From Promethearchaeota archaeon (lineage in GTDB: Archaea; Asgardarchaeota; Lokiarchaeia; Sigynarchaeales; MK-D1), in assembly GCA_016839385.1 (NCBI GenBank), contig JAEOUK010000397.1:1-6953 (forward strand): a stretch of 6,953 bases of DNA. The letters run 5' to 3'. Shown here in pieces: positions 1 through 6,199 of the stretch (positions are counted from its first letter, which is position 1; every line of letters begins with the position of its first letter). The position numbers and the translations under genes are program-made. The notes below the pieces were generated by a model, which was not told the DNA's origin, did no database searches, and worked only from the letters and a program-made list of their open reading frames with translations.

Positions 1-575
1 CTACTTTAGGATTCCTGAATACGGTAAAACAGTTTGCAGAGAAAAATTTGGAGTTATTTAAAAAATCTGGTGCTAAAACTATTGTAACTGATTGCCCAGC
101 GTGCACCAATACAATCCGTAACACCTATAAAACTCTTGGATTCAACCATAAATTTGAAGTGTTTACTACTGTTGAATATTATAAAAAATTAATAGAAGAA
201 GGTCGAATTACTCCCTCCAAACCAGTAGAAATTTCCTTTTCCTACCATGATCCTTGCATTTCTAGCAGAGGAAAAATGGGAACTATTGATATTGAGAATT
301 CACGTTATATATTTTCAAAAATCCCTGGTATAGATTTCCGCGAAGTTCTACTACACGGTCGTGAAACTCAGTGTTGTGGTAGAGGAGGAGTTTCCCATGT
401 GCATCATCCTGAGATCTCAGATACAATTGGTAAACAAAGAGTGGAGCAACTACAGGAAACTGGGGCAGAATATATCTGTTCTGCATGTCCTGCGTGCGAA
501 CAAGGATTTATGGATAATTTTGAAGGCCCAGTTTTAGATATTGGGGAGATACTTGCTAGATCTCTTGAGGATTAG
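1..575 (+). CDS. CCG-domain Fe-S oxidoreductase (HdrB/HdrD/GlpC-like), 5'-truncated by window edge
   Basis: This is the C-terminal part of a cysteine-rich (CCG) domain protein of the family that includes HdrB/HdrD, GlpC, GlcF and LutA, which carry an iron-sulfur cluster used in electron transfer or disulfide chemistry. The frame is open from base 3 to the TAG at 573-575, about 190 residues. Counting from the left edge, Cys31 and Cys34 (CPAC) are the closing CxxC of a first CCG domain whose start lies outside the window. A complete second CCG domain follows: Cys85 (in HDPC), Cys124-Cys125 (CCGRGG), then Cys162 and Cys165 (CPAC). The spacings (38 and 36 residues) match the CX31-39CCX35-36CxxC pattern known for HdrB. 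An extra Cys159 sits just before the last pair. No membrane segment is visible, so the visible part looks cytoplasmic. The exact partner (heterodisulfide, lactate, glycolate, glycerol-3-phosphate or another donor) cannot be decided without the N-terminus. Domain call strong, specific function open. Confidence 0.85.
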   Translation, partial: TLGFLNTVKQFAEKNLELFKKSGAKTIVTDCPACTNTIRNTYKTLGFNHKFEVFTTVEYYKKLIEEGRITPSKPVEISFSYHDPCISSRGKMGTIDIENSRYIFSKIPGIDFREVLLHGRETQCCGRGGVSHVHHPEISDTIGKQRVEQLQETGAEYICSACPACEQGFMDNFEGPVLDIGEILARSLED

Positions 576-1588
576 ATTTTATAGAATTCTTTAATCCAAT
601 TTTTTATTTTTGTCATACCTTGTTCGTAACTCACACGAGTTTTCCATCCTAGTTGACTCCTTGCTTTAGAACTGTTCACAGATAAATCTCTACCTACTAA
701 TCCAATTGTAACCTTAGTATATGGGCTTTTAATATTCAATAGACGAAAAATTGTTTCAAGGATTCCAGTCAATACCCAAGCAAACTTAAATGGCATATTT
801 CCTCGAGACTTACCACCAATGACACTTCCTATCTCCTCTTGATACTTTTTCCAAGTTATGGAGTCATCAAACTCATCTCGCAAGAAATAGGTTTCTCCAG
901 CCGCATAAGGCACTGTACCCGCAAGGTAAAACCCATCAACCAAATTATCGATATAGGTTAATGCCGCTGGCCATTTTCCATGGTCGACGAACCGAAGATT
1001 ATTTTTTAGAAAAGCATCTACTGTACCAGTGACATGAACACTTCCAGGACCAATCACATTAGCAGGACGGATGATTACATATTCGAATCTTTTCCTCACT
1101 GTTGTATTTGATGCAAATTTCTGCACAACACCTTCAGCAATGCGTTTCGCGTCTGCGTAAAATATCCCACATTTTTCTGGAATTGCAGTTTCATCAAATC
1201 CTCGTAAATGTCTACCCAATCCCATTGCAGTAAAAGAAGAGATATACACGAATCTGAGTTTCTGTTTTTTATTTAATTTTAATTCATGTTCAGTTTCTAG
1301 TAACAAATTACGTGTACCATCGACAATTGTCCCGTAAAACTGCTTTTTTTTGCCATAAAATGTGGCCCAAGCACCTAAATGATACACTAGTTCGATTCCT
1401 TCCATTATCCCACGCAAAGATTCAGGATTGGTTAAATCCCCTCTGAATATTTCTACCTTATTGGTAATAAATGAAGGTTCCTTTTCCTGGGGAAGTAGTA
1501 AAATTCTGAGAGTATGACCTTTAGAGAGTAAATAAGGGCACAAATGAGAGCCAATAAACCCACTTGCTCCTGTCACTAAGATATTCAT
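572..1588 (-). CDS. NAD(P)-dependent extended short-chain dehydrogenase/epimerase
   Basis: A complete 338-residue extended SDR (NAD-dependent epimerase/dehydratase family; cytosolic Rossmann-fold enzymes acting on nucleotide sugars, sterols or other hydroxy/keto substrates). The N-terminus carries the nucleotide-binding glycine motif GxxGxxG at residues 7-13 directly after the first beta strand. Other family landmarks are GDL at 50-52, HLGAWA at 70-75, the YISS strand with candidate catalytic Ser117/Ser118, the catalytic YxxxK at Tyr144-Lys148, and RPANVIGPG at 174-182. The C-terminus has the usual 'ka..qLGW' substrate-domain ending near 308-316. The pattern recalls the 3-beta-hydroxysteroid dehydrogenase, dihydroflavonol-reductase and HpnA-like branch more than classical GalE, but the substrate cannot be read from sequence. 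The ATG at 1586-1588 places the glycine motif at the normal distance from the N-terminus; no clear Shine-Dalgarno precedes it. It lies 22 bp after the UROD-like gene on the same strand, so is probably co-transcribed. Its stop overlaps the stop of the convergent CCG-domain gene. Confidence 0.88.
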   Translation of the reverse strand: MNILVTGASGFIGSHLCPYLLSKGHTLRILLLPQEKEPSFITNKVEIFRGDLTNPESLRGIMEGIELVYHLGAWATFYGKKKQFYGTIVDGTRNLLLETEHELKLNKKQKLRFVYISSFTAMGLGRHLRGFDETAIPEKCGIFYADAKRIAEGVVQKFASNTTVRKRFEYVIIRPANVIGPGSVHVTGTVDAFLKNNLRFVDHGKWPAALTYIDNLVDGFYLAGTVPYAAGETYFLRDEFDDSITWKKYQEEIGSVIGGKSRGNMPFKFAWVLTGILETIFRLLNIKSPYTKVTIGLVGRDLSVNSSKARSQLGWKTRVSYEQGMTKIKNWIKEFYKI

Positions 1589-1610
1589 AAAAAAAGAATA
1601 GGTAGAACTG

Positions 1611-2825
1611 TTATTTTAATGGTTGCATTGGAGGTAATGGAGGTACAGTATCCATATCCCATTCTTCTAAAGTTGGATAGTCCCACCAATGAGAAGGGAT
1701 CTTTGTATAAGTGCCAAATTCCTTTCTTCCGCGCATAATTGCTTTTATGTTTTCACGCGGAACTCCAAGTACTTTAGGTTCAGCATATGGTTGTAACCCA
1801 AATCCTCCATTTTTATTTCCGAGATTTCGCATCATATGCCAGAATTCTCGACGAACCTCATCGGGGGAACCATTAGAATATATGGATTGAATATTTGGAG
1901 AAGCCCAAAACATTATTTTTCCACGATATGGTTTAAGATCCGAATATCCAGACATACGAGGGCTATCAAACTGTACTGCATCAAGCCCCCATTCAATCAA
2001 AAGTGGCAATAGTCTATCAATCTTTCCACATGAATGCATATGGAATTCACATCCATAATCATGGGCAGTCTGAAAAATCGTTCGGTAAACCGGTTCATAA
2101 AATTCCTTGAAAATTTTTGGGCTAAAATATGGTCCTTGTTGAGAACCTAAATCATCAGCTATGGTGAATCCATGAGGTTTTGCACCGATCTTAACCCATG
2201 ATTTCATACATTGAACAAAGAATCCTGTAAGATGACCTAACAGTTGTTTTAATTCATTTGGATGTTTTCTATGGTCTGTCAGAAAATTTGAAAAACCTCT
2301 CATATTACCTGTAATGTGAACTGGGCCCATGTTCCACAGCGCAGCTACTCTATACTTTTTCAAACCAACAAATCGGGTCAGTTTCTCAAGTTTTGCAAAG
2401 AATTTGAATCGATTTCGATCTTTCGGATCTGGACTGTATTTTTCGAGATATTTATCTAAATCTTTCCAATTTGGTAGAGAAGGTCTTCCTGGATGACCCA
2501 TTGTTAAAGATTTTAATCGATTCCAAATACAACCCCATTCATCGATTTCCTCACGAGGGAACAATTTGAACCATTTTAATCCTCTATATTTCGGATTTTT
2601 CGACCAGCCCGGTTTTCTCCAACGATATAGTCGTGAGTAGAAAATTAAATTGTTAATTGGATGTGGAAATAGATTTTTCTCTTCAGTTGAATGACCTGGT
2701 TGCCAAGAATTTGGATGGACCATGAAATATCCAAACATATCGGATTTTGGGCCAGGAACGAATAAAGGTACTTTATCTGGACCAGCAAAATGTATCGCGG
2801 CTTTAACTCGTTCCAATCCATTCAT
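1611..2825 (-). CDS. Uroporphyrinogen decarboxylase-superfamily protein (MtaA/MtbA-like methyltransferase type)
   Basis: A 404-residue soluble protein of the UROD/MtaA superfamily, whose non-heme members transfer methyl groups between corrinoid proteins and thiols such as coenzyme M. Counting from the chosen ATG, the N-terminal 'ERVKAAIHFAGPDKVP' (residues 5-20) is the typical opening of this group. IADDLGSQ near 222-229 followed by 'FSPKIFKEFYEPVYR' is the conserved central motif, and HMHSCG at 262-267 holds the zinc-type H-x-C-G (His264, Cys266). 'PRENIKAI' near 356-363 is the usual C-terminal motif. It is not HemE: the RQAGRY-type motif of true uroporphyrinogen decarboxylase is absent. There is no cysteine after Cys266, although MtaA/MtbA-type enzymes have a third zinc ligand downstream, so the metal site may differ. 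The frame stays open to a GTG at 2886-2888, but I prefer the ATG at 2823-2825 because family homology starts there and the longer form leaves no room for divergent promoters. The extra C-terminal tail is rich in Trp and Pro. Substrate unknown. Confidence 0.82.
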   Translation of the reverse strand: MNGLERVKAAIHFAGPDKVPLFVPGPKSDMFGYFMVHPNSWQPGHSTEEKNLFPHPINNLIFYSRLYRWRKPGWSKNPKYRGLKWFKLFPREEIDEWGCIWNRLKSLTMGHPGRPSLPNWKDLDKYLEKYSPDPKDRNRFKFFAKLEKLTRFVGLKKYRVAALWNMGPVHITGNMRGFSNFLTDHRKHPNELKQLLGHLTGFFVQCMKSWVKIGAKPHGFTIADDLGSQQGPYFSPKIFKEFYEPVYRTIFQTAHDYGCEFHMHSCGKIDRLLPLLIEWGLDAVQFDSPRMSGYSDLKPYRGKIMFWASPNIQSIYSNGSPDEVRREFWHMMRNLGNKNGGFGLQPYAEPKVLGVPRENIKAIMRGRKEFGTYTKIPSHWWDYPTLEEWDMDTVPPLPPMQPLK

Positions 2826-2903
2826 ATCATTTATTGTGATAGTGATAAATAAGTAAGTTTCTAAAACAAGGAGATTCAAAAAGCGCACATTACTTTTGCT
2901 ATT
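2826..2903. promoter_or_regulatory. Divergent intergenic region with dyad and candidate leftward TATA box
   Basis: This 78-bp spacer separates the divergently transcribed UROD-like and sfsA genes and must hold both promoters. Just inside the leftward gene's upstream flank is a dyad with 6-bp arms ATTTAT/ATAAAT at 2829-2834 and 2845-2850, separated by 10 bp that contain GTGAT-AGTGAT. On the minus strand, TTATTTAT (2845-2852) lies about 24 bp before the ATG, the distance expected for an archaeal TATA box of a leaderless transcript. Neither gene has a Shine-Dalgarno sequence at normal spacing: the AAGGAG at 2868-2873 is over 30 bp before the sfsA ATG. Promoter assignment is inference from spacing and base composition. 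Confidence 0.35.
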
Positions 2904-3566
2904 ATGATTCCTCTTTTTTCAATACCGAATTTAGTAAAATCAAAGTTTTTGGAAAGACCAAATCGGTTTGTAGCACAAATTAAATATAACGGAGAGGAAA
3001 CATTAGCTCACATACACGACCCCGGAAGATTGAATGAATTGCTCCGTCCGAATGCGGATTTGTTGATGGTTAAAGGGACTGCAAAATTACCTTGGTATGT
3101 AAAAGCAGTTCAGTCAAAATCCAACGAATGGGTATTAATTGACAGCAATCTACAAAATCGAATTTCTCGAGCTATTTTTCCTTTAATTGAAGAATTTAAA
3201 CATGTAAAGAAGATAAGAAGTGAAGTTCCGCTTGGGAGATCTCGAATTGATTTTATGATGGATGGTGTACCATTAGAAGTAAAAGGAGTGAGTTTAATAA
3301 AAGAGGATGGAAATGCTTATTTTCCAGACGCACCGACTGAACGCGGGACTAAGCACGTCAAAGAAATAACAGATCATCAAGGTATGTTGCTATTTCTCAT
3401 ATTTCAAAAGGCGTCGTGCTTTGGACCTAATGCAGAAATGGATCCGAAATTTGCAGAAGCACTCTCTAACGCACGTAAAGAAAATATCCCCATTATTTGT
3501 ACTCAAATTCATTTTAATGGTGAAACAATCTATTATGATGGGAAAATTCCATTAACTGATTTTTAG
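2904..3566 (+). CDS. sfsA: SfsA family protein (sugar fermentation stimulation protein homolog)
   Basis: A complete 220-residue SfsA homolog, near the family's usual length of about 230. The N-terminal OB-fold-like part has the characteristic 'HIHDPGRL' motif at 36-43 and 'WYVKAV' at 64-69. The C-terminal part has the PD-(D/E)xK nuclease-like core: SRIDF with Asp116, then EVK with Glu125 and Lys127. It is followed by the diagnostic FPDAPTERGTKH at 140-151, and all putative active-site residues are present. In E. coli the gene was named for stimulating maltose fermentation and the protein binds DNA; its biochemical role remains poorly defined and a nuclease-like function is inferred from fold. 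The ATG at 2904 is the only usable start: upstream in frame there is no ATG, GTG or TTG before the TAA at 2862-2864. No Shine-Dalgarno is seen at normal spacing, which suits a leaderless transcript. It is divergent from the UROD-like gene and separated by 111 bp from the ECF operon, so probably is an independent unit. Confidence 0.93.
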   Translation: MIPLFSIPNLVKSKFLERPNRFVAQIKYNGEETLAHIHDPGRLNELLRPNADLLMVKGTAKLPWYVKAVQSKSNEWVLIDSNLQNRISRAIFPLIEEFKHVKKIRSEVPLGRSRIDFMMDGVPLEVKGVSLIKEDGNAYFPDAPTERGTKHVKEITDHQGMLLFLIFQKASCFGPNAEMDPKFAEALSNARKENIPIICTQIHFNGETIYYDGKIPLTDF

Positions 3567-3677
3567 ATTAGATTAAATAATATGACAAGTATTTAGTAGG
3601 TAAGTTAACCTAGTAGAAAAGTTGATCTAAAACTGAACTCCTCTCGTACAAACAGAATATTTCATTCAAACTCATTT
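3567..3677 (+). promoter_or_regulatory. Intergenic region upstream of the ECF operon with imperfect palindrome
   Basis: This 111-bp spacer lies between sfsA and ecfT and probably contains the sfsA terminator and the ECF operon promoter. Its clearest structure is the imperfect palindrome TAGGT-AAGTTA-ACCTA at 3597-3612, in which five outer pairs match and the centre is partly symmetric, with a few further matches flanking it. No T-tract follows, so it resembles a protein-binding site more than an intrinsic terminator. An AT-rich AGAATATTT at 3654-3662 lies about 20 bp before the GTG start and could be a TATA-like element. No riboswitch-sized structure fits here. All functional readings are tentative. 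Confidence 0.3.
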
Positions 3678-4535
3678 GTGAAACTGCTTATCTTGTTCAG
3701 CTATTTTGTATTCTCTTTTCTATTTAATCATCCAATATATTTACTCGTACTATCCATAAACCTAATTTTATTAGCAATTTCAGCTCGAGTATTTTGGGAA
3801 TCCATGAAAATGTTACGATATTTTATCTTTGTAGTTGTTTTTGTTATTATATTGTATTCATTGTTGAATAAACAAGGGGAGAATGTAATTGTACAATATA
3901 CAGGTGTACCGGTAATAGGTACATTTCGAATAACGTGGAATGCAATGGTATTAAGTCTAATCACGTCTTTCCAATTGCTAATTGTGGTTTATAGTTTTAT
4001 ATTATTCAATCTTTTGATTGATACCGATCAACTAATGCAGACTCTGACAAAATTACGATTACCATTCTCAATGGTATTGCTTATAACACTTTCGCTCAGG
4101 TTCTTTCCATTACTTTTAAGAGATTTAGAGATAATTACCGAAGTACAGAAAGCACGTGGATATGAACTTGAGAAAGGACGTTACGGAAAAAGAATAAGGA
4201 AAAGGATGGTATTACTTTTACCACTATTAGCAAACTCACTCGAACGCTCTATCCAAATTTCTGAAGCATTAGAAACCAGAGGATTTACAAAATCATCAAA
4301 AAGGACATATTATTCTACTATTGCTTTTCGGTTCCGTGATTTTCTTAATTGTTGTTTGGTCGCGGTGTTTTTTGCAGGTATTATTTATCTAAAAAGCATT
4401 GGTGTCGGTGGCTATTCAGTTTTCCCTTATTTATTGTTCCCTAATATATCGCTTATAGATATTATAGCTCTTATAACCTTTATTCTCGTTGGAATACTTC
4501 AGATTTTATTATTACGGGGAGGTAAAAAGAAATGA
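3678..4535 (+). CDS. ecfT: ECF transporter transmembrane component EcfT (CbiQ family)
   Basis: A 285-residue polytopic membrane protein, the T component that couples ATP hydrolysis by EcfA to movement of the S component in energy-coupling factor vitamin/metal importers. Hydrophobic segments are visible near residues 3-16, 20-36, 46-63, 91-113, 127-147, 225-239 and 256-279. Between them is a charged cytoplasmic coupling region with the family's two short signatures: 'VQKARGYE' (Ala159-Arg160-Gly161) and 'EALETRGF' (Thr200-Arg201-Gly202). The arginines of these motifs contact the ATPases in characterised ECF transporters. The second motif has Thr where Ala is usual. Translation starts at the GTG at 3678-3680: no ATG, GTG or TTG lies upstream in frame before a TAA at 3606, and the next ATG would remove the first membrane helices. 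No Shine-Dalgarno is evident. The stop overlaps the ecfA start by 4 bp. Family call strong; substrate is set by the S component. Confidence 0.92.
   Translation: MKLLILFSYFVFSFLFNHPIYLLVLSINLILLAISARVFWESMKMLRYFIFVVVFVIILYSLLNKQGENVIVQYTGVPVIGTFRITWNAMVLSLITSFQLLIVVYSFILFNLLIDTDQLMQTLTKLRLPFSMVLLITLSLRFFPLLLRDLEIITEVQKARGYELEKGRYGKRIRKRMVLLLPLLANSLERSIQISEALETRGFTKSSKRTYYSTIAFRFRDFLNCCLVAVFFAGIIYLKSIGVGGYSVFPYLLFPNISLIDIIALITFILVGILQILLLRGGKKK
4516..4523 (+). promoter_or_regulatory. Ribosome-binding site for the fused ecfA
   Basis: GGGGAGGT sits inside the end of ecfT, 8 bases before the ATG at 4532. This strong Shine-Dalgarno match confirms the start inside the ATGA overlap and suggests translational coupling of ecfT and ecfA. 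Confidence 0.8.
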
Positions 4536-6199
4536 TTTCGATCCATAACCTCTCTTTTCAATATAATAATACAACTTCTCCTGCGTTAAAAGATATTGAT
4601 CTCGAAATAAAACAAGGAGAATTTATACTTGTTACGGGAGAATCAGGATGCGGAAAAACCACATTAATTCGCGCAGTAAATGGATTGATTCCTCATTTCT
4701 ATGGTGGCAAAGTAGAAGGTTCAATCCGAGTACAAGGAGTGAACCCGTTTAAAGAAGGGCCAAGAAATCTCTCCACAATCGTAGGGACCGTATTTCAAAA
4801 TACAGAAAATCAACTTTTGATGAGAAATGTTGATTCGGAAATCGCTTTTGGAATGGAAAATTTAGGATTCACTCATGAATACATGGCTAAACAAGTTCAT
4901 AAGATATCTGAAGAATTGGGATTTCATCACCTTTTAGATCGGGAAATATCAACACTTTCTGGTGGGGAAAAACAAAAAGTAGCATTTGCCTCTATTCTCG
5001 TAATGGGTCCTGATATTATACTTCTAGATGAACCAACATCAGAATTAGACCCTCTAGCAGCGAGAGAATTAATGGAATTGCTATTAAAACTAAAAAATCA
5101 TACAAAGAAAACAATAATTATTACAGAGCATCGTTTAGAACGTGTTCTTGACTATGTAGATAGATTAATTTTGATGAAAGAAGGTGAAATTGTTGCGGAT
5201 TCATCTCCAAAAGAAGTTTTTTCCTCTGTAAAATATTCAGAGTCATTTTCACCACCAATCGTCCAATTATTCCATGAGCTGTCAATTATGTATCCGGAAA
5301 TTGAAATACCATTAAATTTGATCGAAGCCAGAGAGACTATCAACAAGATTCTTCCATTACTTAATGTCTCAAAAACTCAAAAATTCGAGAATTTACAGCA
5401 TCCAAGACTAGAACCCTTGTTGGAAATATCAGACGTTTGGTTTAGATATCAATCCTCCCCAGATTGGATATTACAAAATGTTTCAATGACCATCTACCCC
5501 AATGAATTCATTGCAGTTGTTGGTAAAAATGGGAGTGGAAAGACAACTTTAATGAAACATATGAATGGACTGCTGAGAGCGCAACAAGGAAAGATCGTAC
5601 TAATGGGTCAAGAAACAATTGATAAGACAATAGCACAACTATCTCGCAATGTTGGTTATATTTTTCAAAATCCTTCTATCCAGTTTTATCAAAACACACT
5701 TTATGATGAGTTATCTTTTGTTATGAAAAATTACGGGTATAAGGAAGAAGAAAGAAAATCTATAATCGAGGAAACACTCAGTCAATTTCATTTAACTCAA
5801 TATAAAAACAAGTATGGTCGTTTTCTCTCAATTGGTGAACAACAACGAGCAGCTTTGGCGACTGTGTTATTACTTCAACCCTCAATTTTAGTATTAGATG
5901 AACCAACTCACGGAATGGATATTCAACAAAAAACCGAATTTATGGAATTTCTGGATTGTTATCGAATGCAAGGAAATGCAGTAGTATTAGTAACCCATGA
6001 TGTAGAGACTGTGGCTAAATTTGCTAAGCGAGTAATAGTATTATCTGACGGTAAAATTATTGAAGATGGTCCTACTCATTCCGTACTCCCCAACCACAAA
6101 ACCTTTATCCCTCAGATTAATTCCTTAGTTAAGGAGTTGCCTGAATTTCCCAATTGGATTCTTACACCTAAAGAATTTTTGGAGGTGCTTGAGAAATGA
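4532..6199 (+). CDS. ecfA: ECF transporter ATPase with two fused ABC domains (EcfA-EcfA')
   Basis: A 555-residue cytosolic protein that joins in one chain the two ATPases which in many bacteria are separate EcfA and EcfA' (CbiO family). Domain 1 (about 1-235) has Walker A GESGCGKTT (36-44), Q-loop Gln89, signature LSGGE (142-146), Walker B ILLDEP with catalytic Glu167 and H-loop His200. Its 'VFQNTENQLL...EIAFGMENLG' stretch is typical of ECF ATPases. A linker of roughly 60 residues follows. Domain 2 (about 296-530) has Walker A GKNGSGKTT (331-339), Q-loop Gln379, signature LSIGE (432-436), Walker B LVLDEP with Glu457, and H-loop His489. Both domains therefore keep the catalytic residues, with a substitution in the second signature. 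Such a protein can supply both nucleotide sites of the transporter alone. It starts in a 4-bp ATGA overlap with ecfT and ends in a 4-bp ATGA overlap with the S-component gene. Confidence 0.93.
   Translation: MISIHNLSFQYNNTTSPALKDIDLEIKQGEFILVTGESGCGKTTLIRAVNGLIPHFYGGKVEGSIRVQGVNPFKEGPRNLSTIVGTVFQNTENQLLMRNVDSEIAFGMENLGFTHEYMAKQVHKISEELGFHHLLDREISTLSGGEKQKVAFASILVMGPDIILLDEPTSELDPLAARELMELLLKLKNHTKKTIIITEHRLERVLDYVDRLILMKEGEIVADSSPKEVFSSVKYSESFSPPIVQLFHELSIMYPEIEIPLNLIEARETINKILPLLNVSKTQKFENLQHPRLEPLLEISDVWFRYQSSPDWILQNVSMTIYPNEFIAVVGKNGSGKTTLMKHMNGLLRAQQGKIVLMGQETIDKTIAQLSRNVGYIFQNPSIQFYQNTLYDELSFVMKNYGYKEEERKSIIEETLSQFHLTQYKNKYGRFLSIGEQQRAALATVLLLQPSILVLDEPTHGMDIQQKTEFMEFLDCYRMQGNAVVLVTHDVETVAKFAKRVIVLSDGKIIEDGPTHSVLPNHKTFIPQINSLVKELPEFPNWILTPKEFLEVLEK
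6181..6187 (+). promoter_or_regulatory. Ribosome-binding site for the S-component gene
   Basis: GGAGGTG lies in the last codons of ecfA, 8 bases before the ATG at 6196. It fixes the start of the S-component gene inside the ATGA overlap and mirrors the arrangement at the ecfT-ecfA junction. Confidence 0.8.

Noticed and set aside
48..50. TTG as a start codon for the CCG-domain gene
   Set aside because: The frame is open to the left edge and the protein would lack most of its first CCG domain, whose closing CxxC is present; the gene is truncated by the window.
283..486. Small open frame on the minus strand inside the CCG-domain gene
   Set aside because: It lies antisense to a well-conserved CCG domain, has no recognisable motif, and looks like a chance shadow. 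The same applies to antisense frames at 3728-3964, 5152-5346 and 6125-6310.
1611..2825. True uroporphyrinogen decarboxylase (HemE)
   Set aside because: The RQAGRY-type substrate motif near the N-terminus is missing and the HxCG motif of the methyltransferase branch is present.
2826..2888. N-terminal extension of the UROD-like gene by 21 residues from a GTG at 2886-2888
   Set aside because: The added residues are hydrophobic and unlike the family, homology begins at the ATG at 2823, and the longer form would leave only 15 bp to the divergent sfsA start.
3567..3677. Cobalamin or other vitamin riboswitch upstream of ecfT
   Set aside because: The spacer is only 111 bp and shows just one short imperfect palindrome; a cobalamin riboswitch is larger and no conserved box is recognisable.
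4532..6199. Two separate ATPase genes joined by a missed stop or sequencing error
   Set aside because: The frame is continuous through a linker of about 60 residues without an internal ribosome-binding site and start at the domain 2 boundary, so a genuine fusion is the simpler reading.
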